Source: Mastigias papua (lineage: Eukaryota; Cnidaria; Scyphozoa; Rhizostomeae; Mastigiidae). From it: 64,000 nucleotides of DNA. Where the stretch lies: the NCBI GenBank assembly GCA_964019165.1, contig OZ025281.1, positions 13,809,544 to 13,873,543 of the forward strand. The letters run 5' to 3'. The notes under the pieces are model-generated. The model did not search any database. It worked only from the letters and a program-made list of their open reading frames with translations, and was not told the origin of the DNA. A program made the position numbers and the translations under genes. This document shows positions 54,743-64,000 of this stretch, in pieces (positions within the stretch are counted from its first letter, which is position 1; the number at the start of each line of letters is the position of its first letter).

Positions 54743-55000
54743 TAAGGGACGGGTCAGTAATTACTTGTGGGGAGGGGGTGGAAGACATTCTCATATATTA
54801 GATGGAATTTTCGTCCCCCCTCTCAGATTTATGTAGATATTTTGATCCCCACTCCAGGACTTCAGAAGAAACTCCATAGTCCCTTTCTTGAAATGCTCTT
54901 TGTTTTTCATCCCCCCGCCCTCTGAGCGTACAAAATTTTGGTACCCTCTCCCAGATTTCTTCCACCCCCTCCCCTGGAAGAATTAATGACGGGTCCCTAA
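54743..55000. mobile_element. MITE with 3-bp TAA target duplication (PIF/Harbinger-like)
   Basis: TAA at 54743-54745 and 54998-55000 flank an element (54746-54997) with inverted termini GGGACGGGTCAGTAATTA and GGGACCCGTCATTAATTC. Subterminal GGGAGGGGGTGGAAG and its complement are repeated. A 3-bp TWA duplication is characteristic of PIF/Harbinger. There is no transposase. Confidence 0.75.
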
Positions 55001-55544
55001 AGTCTAAGTTGTCTACACCCCAATAATTTAAGAATAAATTAAGAACAATTGCACCTCAAATGTCAGAAGAATTAAGAACATCCGTCCTGGACTTCAGTTT
55101 TAATCGTCTTTATGAAACAAAGAGTGTAGTTAGTTGGTTAGATAACTTGTTTGGTTTTGTCAGTTCGTTAATAATTTAGCGTTCTATTTGCTTCTGCCAA
55201 ATATGGCTGAATTTTTGGACGAAATTGTTGAAAAGAGATAGGTAATAAGTTAAATACGAAGATGCTCGCTTTGTTTTGATGAAATTCGGGATTCAACCAA
55301 ACAGGGTGAGAATAGTGTTGATATTCTGAACTCAATATTGCAGAGTTGAACTACGTCATGAAGTTAGTTCTTCATGTAAATACGATCTAGCTGGAAGAGT
55401 AAACCAGCCAATGAGAGCTAACAGTTATACGTAATGCAGGTTTAGCAGTGTAGAGGCCGAAATAAGTGTGTACACCAGTCTCAGAATTGTCATGAATGTC
55501 CTTGTCATCATCATTCTCGTCAAGTATACCATCATCTATATAAT

Positions 55545-55815
55545 CATCATCATTATCATCTTCTTCTTCTTCTTCTCCGCGTTACGCCCCTCAAGAGGCC
55601 TGAGACTGACCCTGGGATCAGTGGACCGACTGTCAAGTGTTTAAAAGAGGTAACTGAGTTGGCTACACTCAATCCACTCTGTTACCCCAAAAGTTACTTG
55701 GCAGAATTGCAGTCTGATCCGCTGAGACTGTTGCTCACCGCCGGGGCCTGGTTGGACGGTTTGCTACAAGTCATCAACAACTGTCCCAATTCTGAATATT
55801 TGCAAAATGACCCAT
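55545..55815 (-). mobile_element. SINE with (GAT/GAA)n tail, copy 2
   Basis: The reverse orientation of the 45215-45520 element. On the minus strand, CAGAATTGGGACAG, TTGTAGCAAACCGTCCAACC, AACAGAGTGGATTGAGTGTA and TTGAGGGGCGTAACGCGGAG are followed by (GAA)n and GATGATAATGATGATGAT. It is clearly diverged from copy 1. Confidence 0.75.
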
Positions 55816-56400
55816 ATACAAAATGACCCAAGTTATATATTGCATATACATATAGAACATTTAAAATATTTTATCATATAATATTAAAAGTGTTTGAAAA
55901 TAATAGGTCTACTGAACATCTGTCCTCAGAAGGAAACCATTGAGTATTCCATTGATTTCAATTACTAGTTTTCGCTGTGTATCCCCGCATTTCTCCAGGT
56001 CACAGGAGACGAGTTGTGCGTTTGAGGAATTCTGTTCAAAGCCGTGATTTGTAGTCTGCTAGCCAGGCAACACACTTACGTCCTATTACACGAATTTGCT
56101 GGTATTTGTTTTATGCTCTCAAATTTAGCAACTTAACTAAAAAAAGTCAATCAAATACATGGATTTATGAGAACCTGATCAACCATTCTCCGTCTTTGAT
56201 ATTAAAGCACTTTCGAAAGAGAGTCCCTACTGTTAAAGCTGCTTTTTAGAATAGCTTGTAAATGTTGAAAACCGGTCAAGAAGCAACAGAAGTGATAAAT
56301 TAATCCTGACACGGTACAAAGACGGAAATACCAGCCCGAGAACCAACCAAACTTGTAAGGCATCGTGTATTGTCGAGGAAATCATGAGTAGGAACCAAGC

Positions 56401-56636
56401 GCGGATCCAAAGGGGGCTGGGGGGCCATGGCCCCGCAAACGGTCATATCTCGTATCGAGAAAATTTGTGTTCAGAGACATGCCACATGAATTTGACAAGA
56501 AAATGGATAGGAAATGAATTGAGCACTCAATAAACCACTCCAAAAGTTTTTTTTGGGGGGCGTGACGATGAATAATCTTTCCCACCAGAACTTTCTTTCC
56601 GAAATGCCCCCCCCCCGCAAACCAAGCTCTGGATCC
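56401..56636. mobile_element. Interspersed repeat family D, copy 2
   Basis: The better-bounded copy. GCGGATCCAAAGGG at the left and CTCTGGATCCATC at the right make short imperfect terminal inverted repeats. Poly-G and poly-C runs flank the centre. About 235 bp. Confidence 0.7.
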
Positions 56637-57714
56637 ATCTAAGAGCCTTGTTGAAAGTTAATTCCTGGAAAATTGAAACGACGCAAAACACAATTTGGAG
56701 TAGGCCCAAAACAGAACTATAAAGGCACTTTCGATGGCATTTGTTAGGATGAGTTGACAGTGTTCAAGAATCACTTATCTTTTAATGAACCCGATTCATA
56801 TAAGACCGTGGAGAAGGAGCTTGGCAACAAATTTGATAATACATCAATGAAATGTCCAGCCTCGATGTTTCGTAAGCTATTATCTATTCTATGTTTGCAT
56901 AACAGGTATACGTTACGACGCCAGTATCTACAAGAAGCGTTCAATAAACGTCCTCTTATGATGAGAACCCAATTAACATATTATCGATCACTCCAACGGC
57001 TGGTAATTAAAAATGATGTAAAGATGAAAATGCGGTAAATAGAGATAGCCTAGGCCAAAATGTTGAAAACAACCTGTTCTTCACCTCTTATCACAGAACA
57101 CGAATTACCCACCAATAAGTCCTATAATCCTATCAGCAATTAGGATTTATCCATTCTTAACTGCCCACAGATTTCATTAAGGTCTTTTAGCTTACTATTG
57201 AGTTAATGCACGGAGCCCATTCAAGGTCGGATTGCTTTCAAGCGGATATCACATTCGTACCACACTTTATCGCTAAGCACATTTCCTTCCCAATAAAATC
57301 ACGGCGACTTCTATCGCGACCTTTGTCAGCAGGCAGAGCCATCCACTTGAAATCAATTGAGTCAAGACTGCATATAGCCAGCAGAGCTCATTCTATAGCC
57401 CACAATCAGAATACTCGAATTTCATACTGTCCGACATTATATTTATCGCCTAGTCACAAGGTTTGTCATGTACGGCTAGGATTTTCTACAGACAAAATTG
57501 CCTACGAAATAGCACTGGTCAACTCTTCGGACCAAAGAATATAATGATAGTATAATAATAATTGATTTATTTATAATAAGCTAAATAGTATAACTAAAAA
57601 CTAAAAGAAAATAAAGAATGCATACATAAATATGTATACCATTACAAAATTAAGTTTGAAAAATTCACAAAAAGTAACCTATATGTTGATTAAAAAATGA
57701 AAATAAAGAGTACG

Positions 57715-60700
57715 GGGTCAAGAAGCCTTGTCCTGGGTAAGACAATAAACTGCACCCTGGGGTTCCCTTGAGCAAGGATAGCACCCTATTAGCTCCCCGT
57801 GCCAGGGTTACGGTGAAGCTGTCGGCAGCAGGGCAGTGGATGTCTAGTGAAAACACCTTCAGTTCTACTGATTACTGGTTTCACTAAACAACTTGTCTGG
57901 CGTATTGCAGTACAACTGTTTCAAAGCGGCAGAGATAGTCCCTCCTAGTTAGTTGGAGACTGCGAGTTGAGAAGGAGCTTGGGGGATTCCACTCAACTTT
58001 TCTTTTCTCCTGACAAACCTCTACACCAATGATTGAAGACAGAAATGATAATTCATACCACATCGCCCGTCGCGTGGGTTATCAAGGGGCGCGTTGTTCA
58101 GTGGGCAACCAGGCTGACAATGTTAAGCATGCTTCTGGAAGACAAAGAAAACATGTCCAATTAAGAAACACATTAAAAATCGGAACGTGGAACGTAAGGA
58201 AAATGAAGGAAATTGGTAAATTACATACTGTCTGTAACGAAATGGATAGATACAACATTCAAATACTAGGAATCAGTGAGACCAATTGGAATGGTAATGG
58301 AAGTTTCAAAACTGAGGGAAACAAGACAGTTCTTTTCTCTGGAAAAGAAGAAGGAAATTATAGTCACGGAATTGCTATGATTCTCACGAACAGAACTGCA
58401 AATGCACTACTTGGGTACAGCCCAATAAATGATCGTGTCCTGAAAGTCAGAATGCAAGCAAAGCCTCATAACATTAGCATTATACAATGTTACGCACCAA
58501 CCAGCGTTGCTAGTGATGAAGAAATGGAAAATTTTTATAACACTCTCCAAGAAACTCTAGACACGATTCCTAACAGAGATGTAAAAGTAATTATGGGAGA
58601 CCTCAACGCCAAAGTAGGCAAAAGTGATCGAAAGAATGACGTCTGTGGAAAATTCGGCCTTGGAGATGTAAATGAAAGGGGTGAAGACTTTATTGAATTC
58701 TGTAGTGCAAATAATCTAGTTATAGCCAACACATTGTTCCAACACCACCCAAGACACTTGTATACGTGGAATTCACCAGATAAAAGAACACGCAACCAAA
58801 TTGACTACATTGTGTTGAACCAGAAATGGAAAAGTTGTATAAAAAATGCCAGGACAAGACCTGGCGCTGACTGTAACAGTGATCACCAACTACTAACTAT
58901 CGACATCAAAATAAGACTCAAGAAGATGGAGCGTCCAACACCACCTCTAAGGCTTGACTACAAAACCCTTGACAGCAGTTACAGAATCGCAGTGTCAAAC
59001 AAATTTGAATTGCTCAATCAATGTGAAGATGATAAAACTCCAAATGAGTTATGGGAAAAGGGAAAAGAACTCCTGCTGAGTGCTGCTAAAGAAACTATCG
59101 CCAAAAAGAAAAAGACAAATTCCCCTTGGATATCTGAAGAGACACTAAGTGAAATCGAAGCAAGAAGATACCTCAAATCGAAGGGTATCCATAATCCAGT
59201 TGAAGAAGTGATCTACAAAAATCAAAATGCAAAAATTCAAAAATTATTGCGACGAGATAAGGAAAAGTATTTGAATGAGCAATGCCAGAGAATCGAAAAC
59301 TGTTCTATCAACCAGACAACCAAAGAACTTTACCAAGGAGTGCGAAAAATTACACGAAAATTTAAACCTACAATGGACACTATCAAAACTGAAGATGGTT
59401 TGGTTTTATGTGATGGAAAAGACGTCAAAGATAGATGGAATCAATATTGCTCCAAACTATATAAAAAGAATGAAGATCTAACAACAGCATCAATTAGTCT
59501 CAATGACAGCGAAGATGAACCACCGCCGCTGCTTGACGAAGTTAGAAAAGCAATAAAAGAATTAAAGAATGACAAGAGCCCGGGAATAGATGAAGTAGCA
59601 GCAGAACTAATCAAGAATGCTGGCGAAAGTGTTGAATACTTTTTCTACAAACTTTGTACGAAAATTTGGAATGAAAGAAGATGGCCAGAAGACTGGGTAA
59701 AATCAGTCTTTATTCCCATCCCTAAAAAAGGTGACACACTCCAATGCAGCAACAACAGGACAATTGCATTAATAAGTCACAGCAGCAAAATTTTGTTGAA
59801 AATTATTGCTGAAAGAATGAAGTTAAAGCTAAGAGAGGAAACTGCAGACGAACAAGCAGGTTTTCGCCCTGGAAAAGGTACCAGAAACCAGATCCTAAAT
59901 CTGAAATTGGTCATAGAGAAAAACAGAGAACATCAGAGAGATCTATACCTATGTTTCATTGATTACTCAAAAGCTTTCGATACTGTTGATCACGACATCC
60001 TCTGGAGTAACATGAACAATATGAAATTTCCAAAACACATCATTCAACTAATAAAAGCCATGTATGACCAACAGCAAGCAACTGTAAGAACCACTTATGG
60101 GTTAACAGATTGGTTCGAAATCAAACAAGGAGTGCGACAAGGCTGCATTCTGTCCCCACACCTTTTTAACATTTATTCTGAAACAATTATGAGAAATGCT
60201 CTGGAGAACTTTGAAAGAACTGTAGATGTTGGAGGATACAAAATATCCAATCTAAGATACGCCGATGATATAGTTTTGATTGCCAGCAATATGAATGAAC
60301 TACAACAGCTGTTAGATAAAGTTAGAGAAGCAAGCGAAAAAGCTGGTTTATTTCTTAATGCCAAGAAAACTAAGACCATGATGATTCAAAGACAACGGGC
60401 AATGAATGATGATGAACATGTTACAATCAATGGAGTGGCTGTGGAAAATGTGAAAGAGTTCACTTATCTTGGAGCTGTTTTTACTAACACATACGATGAT
60501 TCTCTGGAAATAAAAAGAAGAATTGCTATTGCCAAAAACGCCACAGTTGCTCTCAATAAGATCTGGAAAGACAGAAGCATTACCTTAAAGACAAAGCTGA
60601 GGTTGCTGAACTCGTTAGTTTTTCCAATTGCGTCATATGGGTCTGAGTGTTGGGTGCTGAAGAAGAAAGACAAGAAAAGGGTCAATAGTTTTGAACTGTG

Positions 60701-61053
60701 GTGCTACAGACGAGTACTTCGTATTAGCTGGACAGAAAAGAAAACGAATGATGAAGTGCTGAGAAGAATAACTTGTAAAGACCGGCTGTTAGACATCTTG
60801 AACAGAAGGAAGCTAAAGTTTGTTGGTCATGTGATGAGAAGTGAAAGTCTTGAGAAGAACTTGCTGACAGGGATGGTCATAGGAAACAGAAGAAGAGGCA
60901 GACCGAAGACAAGACTGAGCGACAACATAAAAGATATTTGCGGGCTGACGATGGTGCAAGTGGAAAGAAAAGCGCAAGATCGAGTTGAATGGCGGAGGAT
61001 GGTGGAGAGGTGCACGGCCGCTCAATCATGAGCCTACCGTTCTCGATGATGAT
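57715..61053 (+). mobile_element. RTE-clade non-LTR retrotransposon, nearly full length
   Basis: A single long frame (58029-61031) is preceded by about 300 bp of untranslated sequence and followed by only about 20 bp before CGATGATGATGG. The compact 3' end with a short trinucleotide tail and total length near 3.3 kb fit RTE elements. The 5' boundary is a guess. I could not define target duplications. Confidence 0.8.
58029..61031 (+). CDS. RTE-type endonuclease-reverse transcriptase polyprotein, 1,000 aa, intact
   Basis: It copies the element RNA into DNA at a nicked target site. The N-terminal AP-endonuclease domain spans about residues 48-295, with GTWNV (52-56), ISETNW, QCYAPTS, GDLNAKVG (near 190), NQIDYIV and SDHQLL (near 284). 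The reverse transcriptase spans about residues 500-800, with FIPIPKKGD, QAGFRPGKGTRNQ, FIDYSKAFDTVDH (near 643), RQGCILSPHLFN and the catalytic YADD (near 744). The C-terminal region carries SYGSECW, ELWCYRRVLRISW and LKFVGHVMR, typical of RTE/BovB proteins. There are no stops or frameshifts, and every expected catalytic motif is present. One oddity is CSNNRTIALIS where relatives usually have CSNYRTIALIS. The intact frame suggests recent activity. Confidence 0.93.
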   Translation: MIEDRNDNSYHIARRVGYQGARCSVGNQADNVKHASGRQRKHVQLRNTLKIGTWNVRKMKEIGKLHTVCNEMDRYNIQILGISETNWNGNGSFKTEGNKTVLFSGKEEGNYSHGIAMILTNRTANALLGYSPINDRVLKVRMQAKPHNISIIQCYAPTSVASDEEMENFYNTLQETLDTIPNRDVKVIMGDLNAKVGKSDRKNDVCGKFGLGDVNERGEDFIEFCSANNLVIANTLFQHHPRHLYTWNSPDKRTRNQIDYIVLNQKWKSCIKNARTRPGADCNSDHQLLTIDIKIRLKKMERPTPPLRLDYKTLDSSYRIAVSNKFELLNQCEDDKTPNELWEKGKELLLSAAKETIAKKKKTNSPWISEETLSEIEARRYLKSKGIHNPVEEVIYKNQNAKIQKLLRRDKEKYLNEQCQRIENCSINQTTKELYQGVRKITRKFKPTMDTIKTEDGLVLCDGKDVKDRWNQYCSKLYKKNEDLTTASISLNDSEDEPPPLLDEVRKAIKELKNDKSPGIDEVAAELIKNAGESVEYFFYKLCTKIWNERRWPEDWVKSVFIPIPKKGDTLQCSNNRTIALISHSSKILLKIIAERMKLKLREETADEQAGFRPGKGTRNQILNLKLVIEKNREHQRDLYLCFIDYSKAFDTVDHDILWSNMNNMKFPKHIIQLIKAMYDQQQATVRTTYGLTDWFEIKQGVRQGCILSPHLFNIYSETIMRNALENFERTVDVGGYKISNLRYADDIVLIASNMNELQQLLDKVREASEKAGLFLNAKKTKTMMIQRQRAMNDDEHVTINGVAVENVKEFTYLGAVFTNTYDDSLEIKRRIAIAKNATVALNKIWKDRSITLKTKLRLLNSLVFPIASYGSECWVLKKKDKKRVNSFELWCYRRVLRISWTEKKTNDEVLRRITCKDRLLDILNRRKLKFVGHVMRSESLEKNLLTGMVIGNRRRGRPKTRLSDNIKDICGLTMVQVERKAQDRVEWRRMVERCTAAQS

Positions 61054-64000
61054 GGTCAAGAAGCCAACTTACGCTACGTTACCTATTACTCTTTATTTTC
61101 ATTCTCAAACAAAGACACCTTTGCAACTGGTCACTGTGTCCAGATGTGTTTTACACACTTGCAATCAATGATAGTTCAGTCATAACTGGTGACCCATATG
61201 GGATTGACGAGTTAGATCCCATTAATACCAGTGGGTTCTACAGAGCTCTGGCTAAGGTTAGACTAGAGATGCCAAGCTAACAACTGAAGTTGAGACTCGT
61301 ATTTTTGTGGGGTATTTTAATAGACTAAGCATTTCATTTTCTTTGCAGAATACGCAAATATTTGCCGTTCAAAAACTTGTTGCATCTTAGAAACAATCCA
61401 TTCTTGAGATATTGACGCATATACGCATATGAGATTTTGCAATTGTCCTAACTTTGCATAACCTTCCTACAGGTTTTACTCCCCTGACAAAGGGGGTACA
61501 TAATTTGAGGAAAGTCAGTCAGCTACCCGGGGGCCTATGATGAAGTAATCCTAACTGAAACTTCAAAACATAATTGTTCTAGTCTTTTGACAATTTGACT
61601 TTTGTTCATGCCACCGAGATTCCTACTTCAATATCAAACACAATAACAACCCTACAAGTTTGTTAAGCAGTGCTGATGTTACTGAGATGCTGATAGGATA
61701 AGAGGACTGGCTGCTGTCAAGATTTTGTCATACGCCATCTTTATTTTACCTCATTTTCAGGCTTACATCAAGTTTAATTACGAGCTTTTTAGGGTTGAAA
61801 TGATCGATGATATTTCCCTAGAGGCAAATGCAAGGACAAACTAGGGAGCATCTCTCTCTTGGGCATTTTTTGCATCAACCGTCTCAACACTGTCAAAGAT
61901 TCCATGTGAAAAATGCTACAGTAATCGGTTGAATAAAAAGGGGGCCAAGCTAGAACACATTTGAGTAATTCGACTGAAATTACTATGTGAAATTATTTAA
62001 GTTATTTCAGTTTGTTCCAAGACTACTCCTACTCCGAAAACACCTTGTTTTTGTCTAAATACGAACCTCAGGGAAAACAGACCCTGTAGAAAGATGGGAA
62101 CAAATTAACAAAATAAAAAGGTTTCATTGCGGAATGTTTAGAGGCCTGTTTCCGCCTACATCACACACACCGGTCACCGGTAATCACTCTGAATTTGTTT
62201 ACACTGCAGATTGGGCCTCCCTGACCAATTTCAAAATAGCCTACACATAATTTACTCATTAGCACAACCTATAAACAGCTGTTTAAATGTCTATCGTCGA
62301 TTTTTCACATCAAAATTGAATACTTGACAAAAAACCTAGACAACGGAAGGACACAAGTTCGATTAGACAAACAATTGGACAGAAGGATGTTCAGCTTCAT
62401 GTTAAAGGAAGAACGTGTGCTTACTATTTATTATGATTAGGGGTGGGCTCGAGGAGGTGGGCTCGGGGGTCTCAGCCCATTTGTTAAAGTGGAGAGAATT
62501 TGTGGGGAACCCAGCCCCCTTTCCAATGAGCGTATGCAAGTTTGGTGATTTCCTAGTTTGGTGGTATGCCGGCCTTTTCCTGCAGTTGTACGTATATTTA
62601 CTACTAAATCTGTTTACTTTCTGTATCATCTGGTATGTATTTTAGAACGAATTACTTGGTGTGGTCCTGGGTGTGGTCCGTTGAATTGACAAACGGGCGT
62701 GGTCCATAGAATGGCCTATGGGCATGGTCCATAGAATGGCCTTAATCCTGAAAATGCCATGCACAGCTTACACATCCAGTGCACTGGCTATTTTATAAAG
62801 ACAGGCAATACACGAACATAACTTCAGAAATGTCCTGTACTGAAGTTTCATATCTTTTTGAGAAATCGTTCCCCGAATATACCAGGAACTGCAATATTAC
62901 TGATAATTGAGGAACTGCAATACGTCCGATAGATCGAACAATAGAAACAGAATTTTAAAGCTCAAATACTAGAGAACTTTTGACCCCACTCAGAGAAGAG
63001 ACTCAATATTTGGCGCTGGACTGCAGCCTAAGAAAGGTGCGTAGACACTACACACATTGCAGCTGTGCTCTGTATCACATATGTGTATGAACACTAGGAT
63101 TTCCTTGGATCATGTCTAATAACAGGAAATAAGAGTGAATAGTTGATTGCCGCATTATGAATGTCAAGAAGGCACTTGATATCAAGAGTCAAGACCATTA
63201 ATCCTGTCCCCAACGCTGGACAGGTTAGCTTCCAAACAGCACAGGGAAGTCGTCTGTAGGAGGGCTGGGGGGGCTTCAGTCCCTACTTTTTGCCAACCAG
63301 TGATTTCTCTAGCCTTTGTCAAGCAATTTATTGATTGTAGTCCCAGAATTTCATGTGTAGCCCCCACTTTTTAACTGGCAACGCCGTGCATGTCTGAAAT
63401 CGGTTGTACGATCCAGGATTAACATTCGATAAATGGCCCCTTCTGTAATCTCGTTCTCTTCCTTTGTCCTTTCTCGCCATAACTCTCGCCGTCATCATCA
63501 CCATCATCATCATCATGATCTTTACCAGCTCTGTAATCATCTCGTGACCTCATTTCTATTATCTGGAATAACGGGGTATATAAGACCGAACAACACTTTC
63601 AATGTCTCAAACATTTTAAAGGTGAGCATCATAGAATTGCAGGGGATCATTTAGCGTCATCAATGGATCATCTACTTTCATCTTTTACTGGTTAAGGACC
63701 CCACGTATCACGTGATGGAAAAGCAATGTCAATTGCGACATCGAGTATTCCGATTTAAGGGTCACAGGATTGAGGTTTATATTTGGACTGGCCTCTAACA
63801 TTGGCACTTCCGGTTGACATTAACGGCCCAAAGACAAAAGCCATTTGCAGATTCTTTCGCATGCCAAATTGGTTTACCGTTCTCTGACGTGACTAATTAT
63901 TCTAATGTACGTGCAGTAAACAGAAGAACAAAAACCTGATTCATTCGTATTCCACGGGCTCACAGCGATGAAACTGAACCAACTGAACTCAACTCTGCAG
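61054..64000. other. Non-genic right flank
   Basis: No supported gene. It contains a repeat at 62440-62540 that resembles 52965-53065 (GTGGGCTCGGGGGTCTCAGC, CCAGCCCCCTTTCCAATGAG), a GGTCCATAGAATGGCCTA repeat at about 62660-62745 and a short (ATC)n run at about 63493-63520. The rest is unremarkable. Confidence 0.55.

Larger units (their letters stand above)
54076..57714. other. Intergenic stretch between the RAD51-motif gene and the RTE element
   Basis: No supported gene. It holds a (TTAG)n array, a MITE with TAA target duplication, a SINE copy and a family D copy. The short frames at 56754-57038 and 57206-57544 match nothing I know and lack splice context. Confidence 0.6.

Noticed and set aside
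56754..57544. Two plus-strand open frames upstream of the RTE element
   Set aside because: No family similarity and no splice context; chance frames.

Overview
This window is nuclear DNA from an animal, most likely a marine invertebrate. It is AT-rich by eye and has spliced genes with GT-AG introns. It carries an Additional-sex-combs-like gene, which is found only in metazoans. It is packed with (AT)n, (TTAG)n and (ATTC)n arrays, 15-bp minisatellites, short inverted-repeat transposons, SINEs and an intact RTE-type LINE. The species cannot be named from the sequence alone. There are no bacterial-style operons, CRISPR arrays, tRNA genes or rRNA genes.

Layout. (1) 1-11388 holds no supported gene; it contains satellites, (AT)n tracts and repeat copies. 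(2) 25595-11389, minus strand, is a complete 14-exon ASXL gene of about 900 aa, with HARE-HTH, DEUBAD and C-terminal PHD finger. Its introns carry a 28-nt microexon, a probable GC-AG intron, a MITE, an 86-bp tandem duplication, three copies of a 5S-rRNA-derived SINE, and palindromes with hammerhead-ribozyme-like cores next to (AT)n arrays. (3) 25600-31090 is intergenic with MITE, LINE-remnant and minisatellite sequence. (4) 47723-31091, minus strand, is a six-exon gene for a giant (about 2,826 aa) acidic, mostly disordered nuclear-type protein with AT-hook-like motifs; I do not recognise its family. (5) 48604-54075, plus strand, is a six-exon gene for a disordered protein of about 1,103 aa that ends in a RAD51-interacting motif of the RAD51AP1/RAD51AP2 type. 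Genes 4 and 5 are head to head, with about 880 bp between start codons. (6) 54076-57700 is intergenic with a PIF/Harbinger-like MITE and a SINE. (7) About 57715-61053 is a nearly full-length RTE-clade retrotransposon with an intact 1,000-residue endonuclease-reverse transcriptase. (8) 61054-64000 shows no gene.

How it fits together. Two genes point to chromatin and genome maintenance: ASXL (partner of the BAP1/Calypso H2A deubiquitinase) and the RAD51-binding protein (homologous recombination). The giant gene shares a promoter region with the recombination gene, which suggests but does not prove co-expression. Exon models were built by hand from splice sites, reading-phase continuity and family similarity. 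Every junction listed is in phase, but none has been tested against transcripts. The most interesting non-genic signal is the set of hammerhead-like cores, which resembles the ribozymes known from Penelope-like retroelements.
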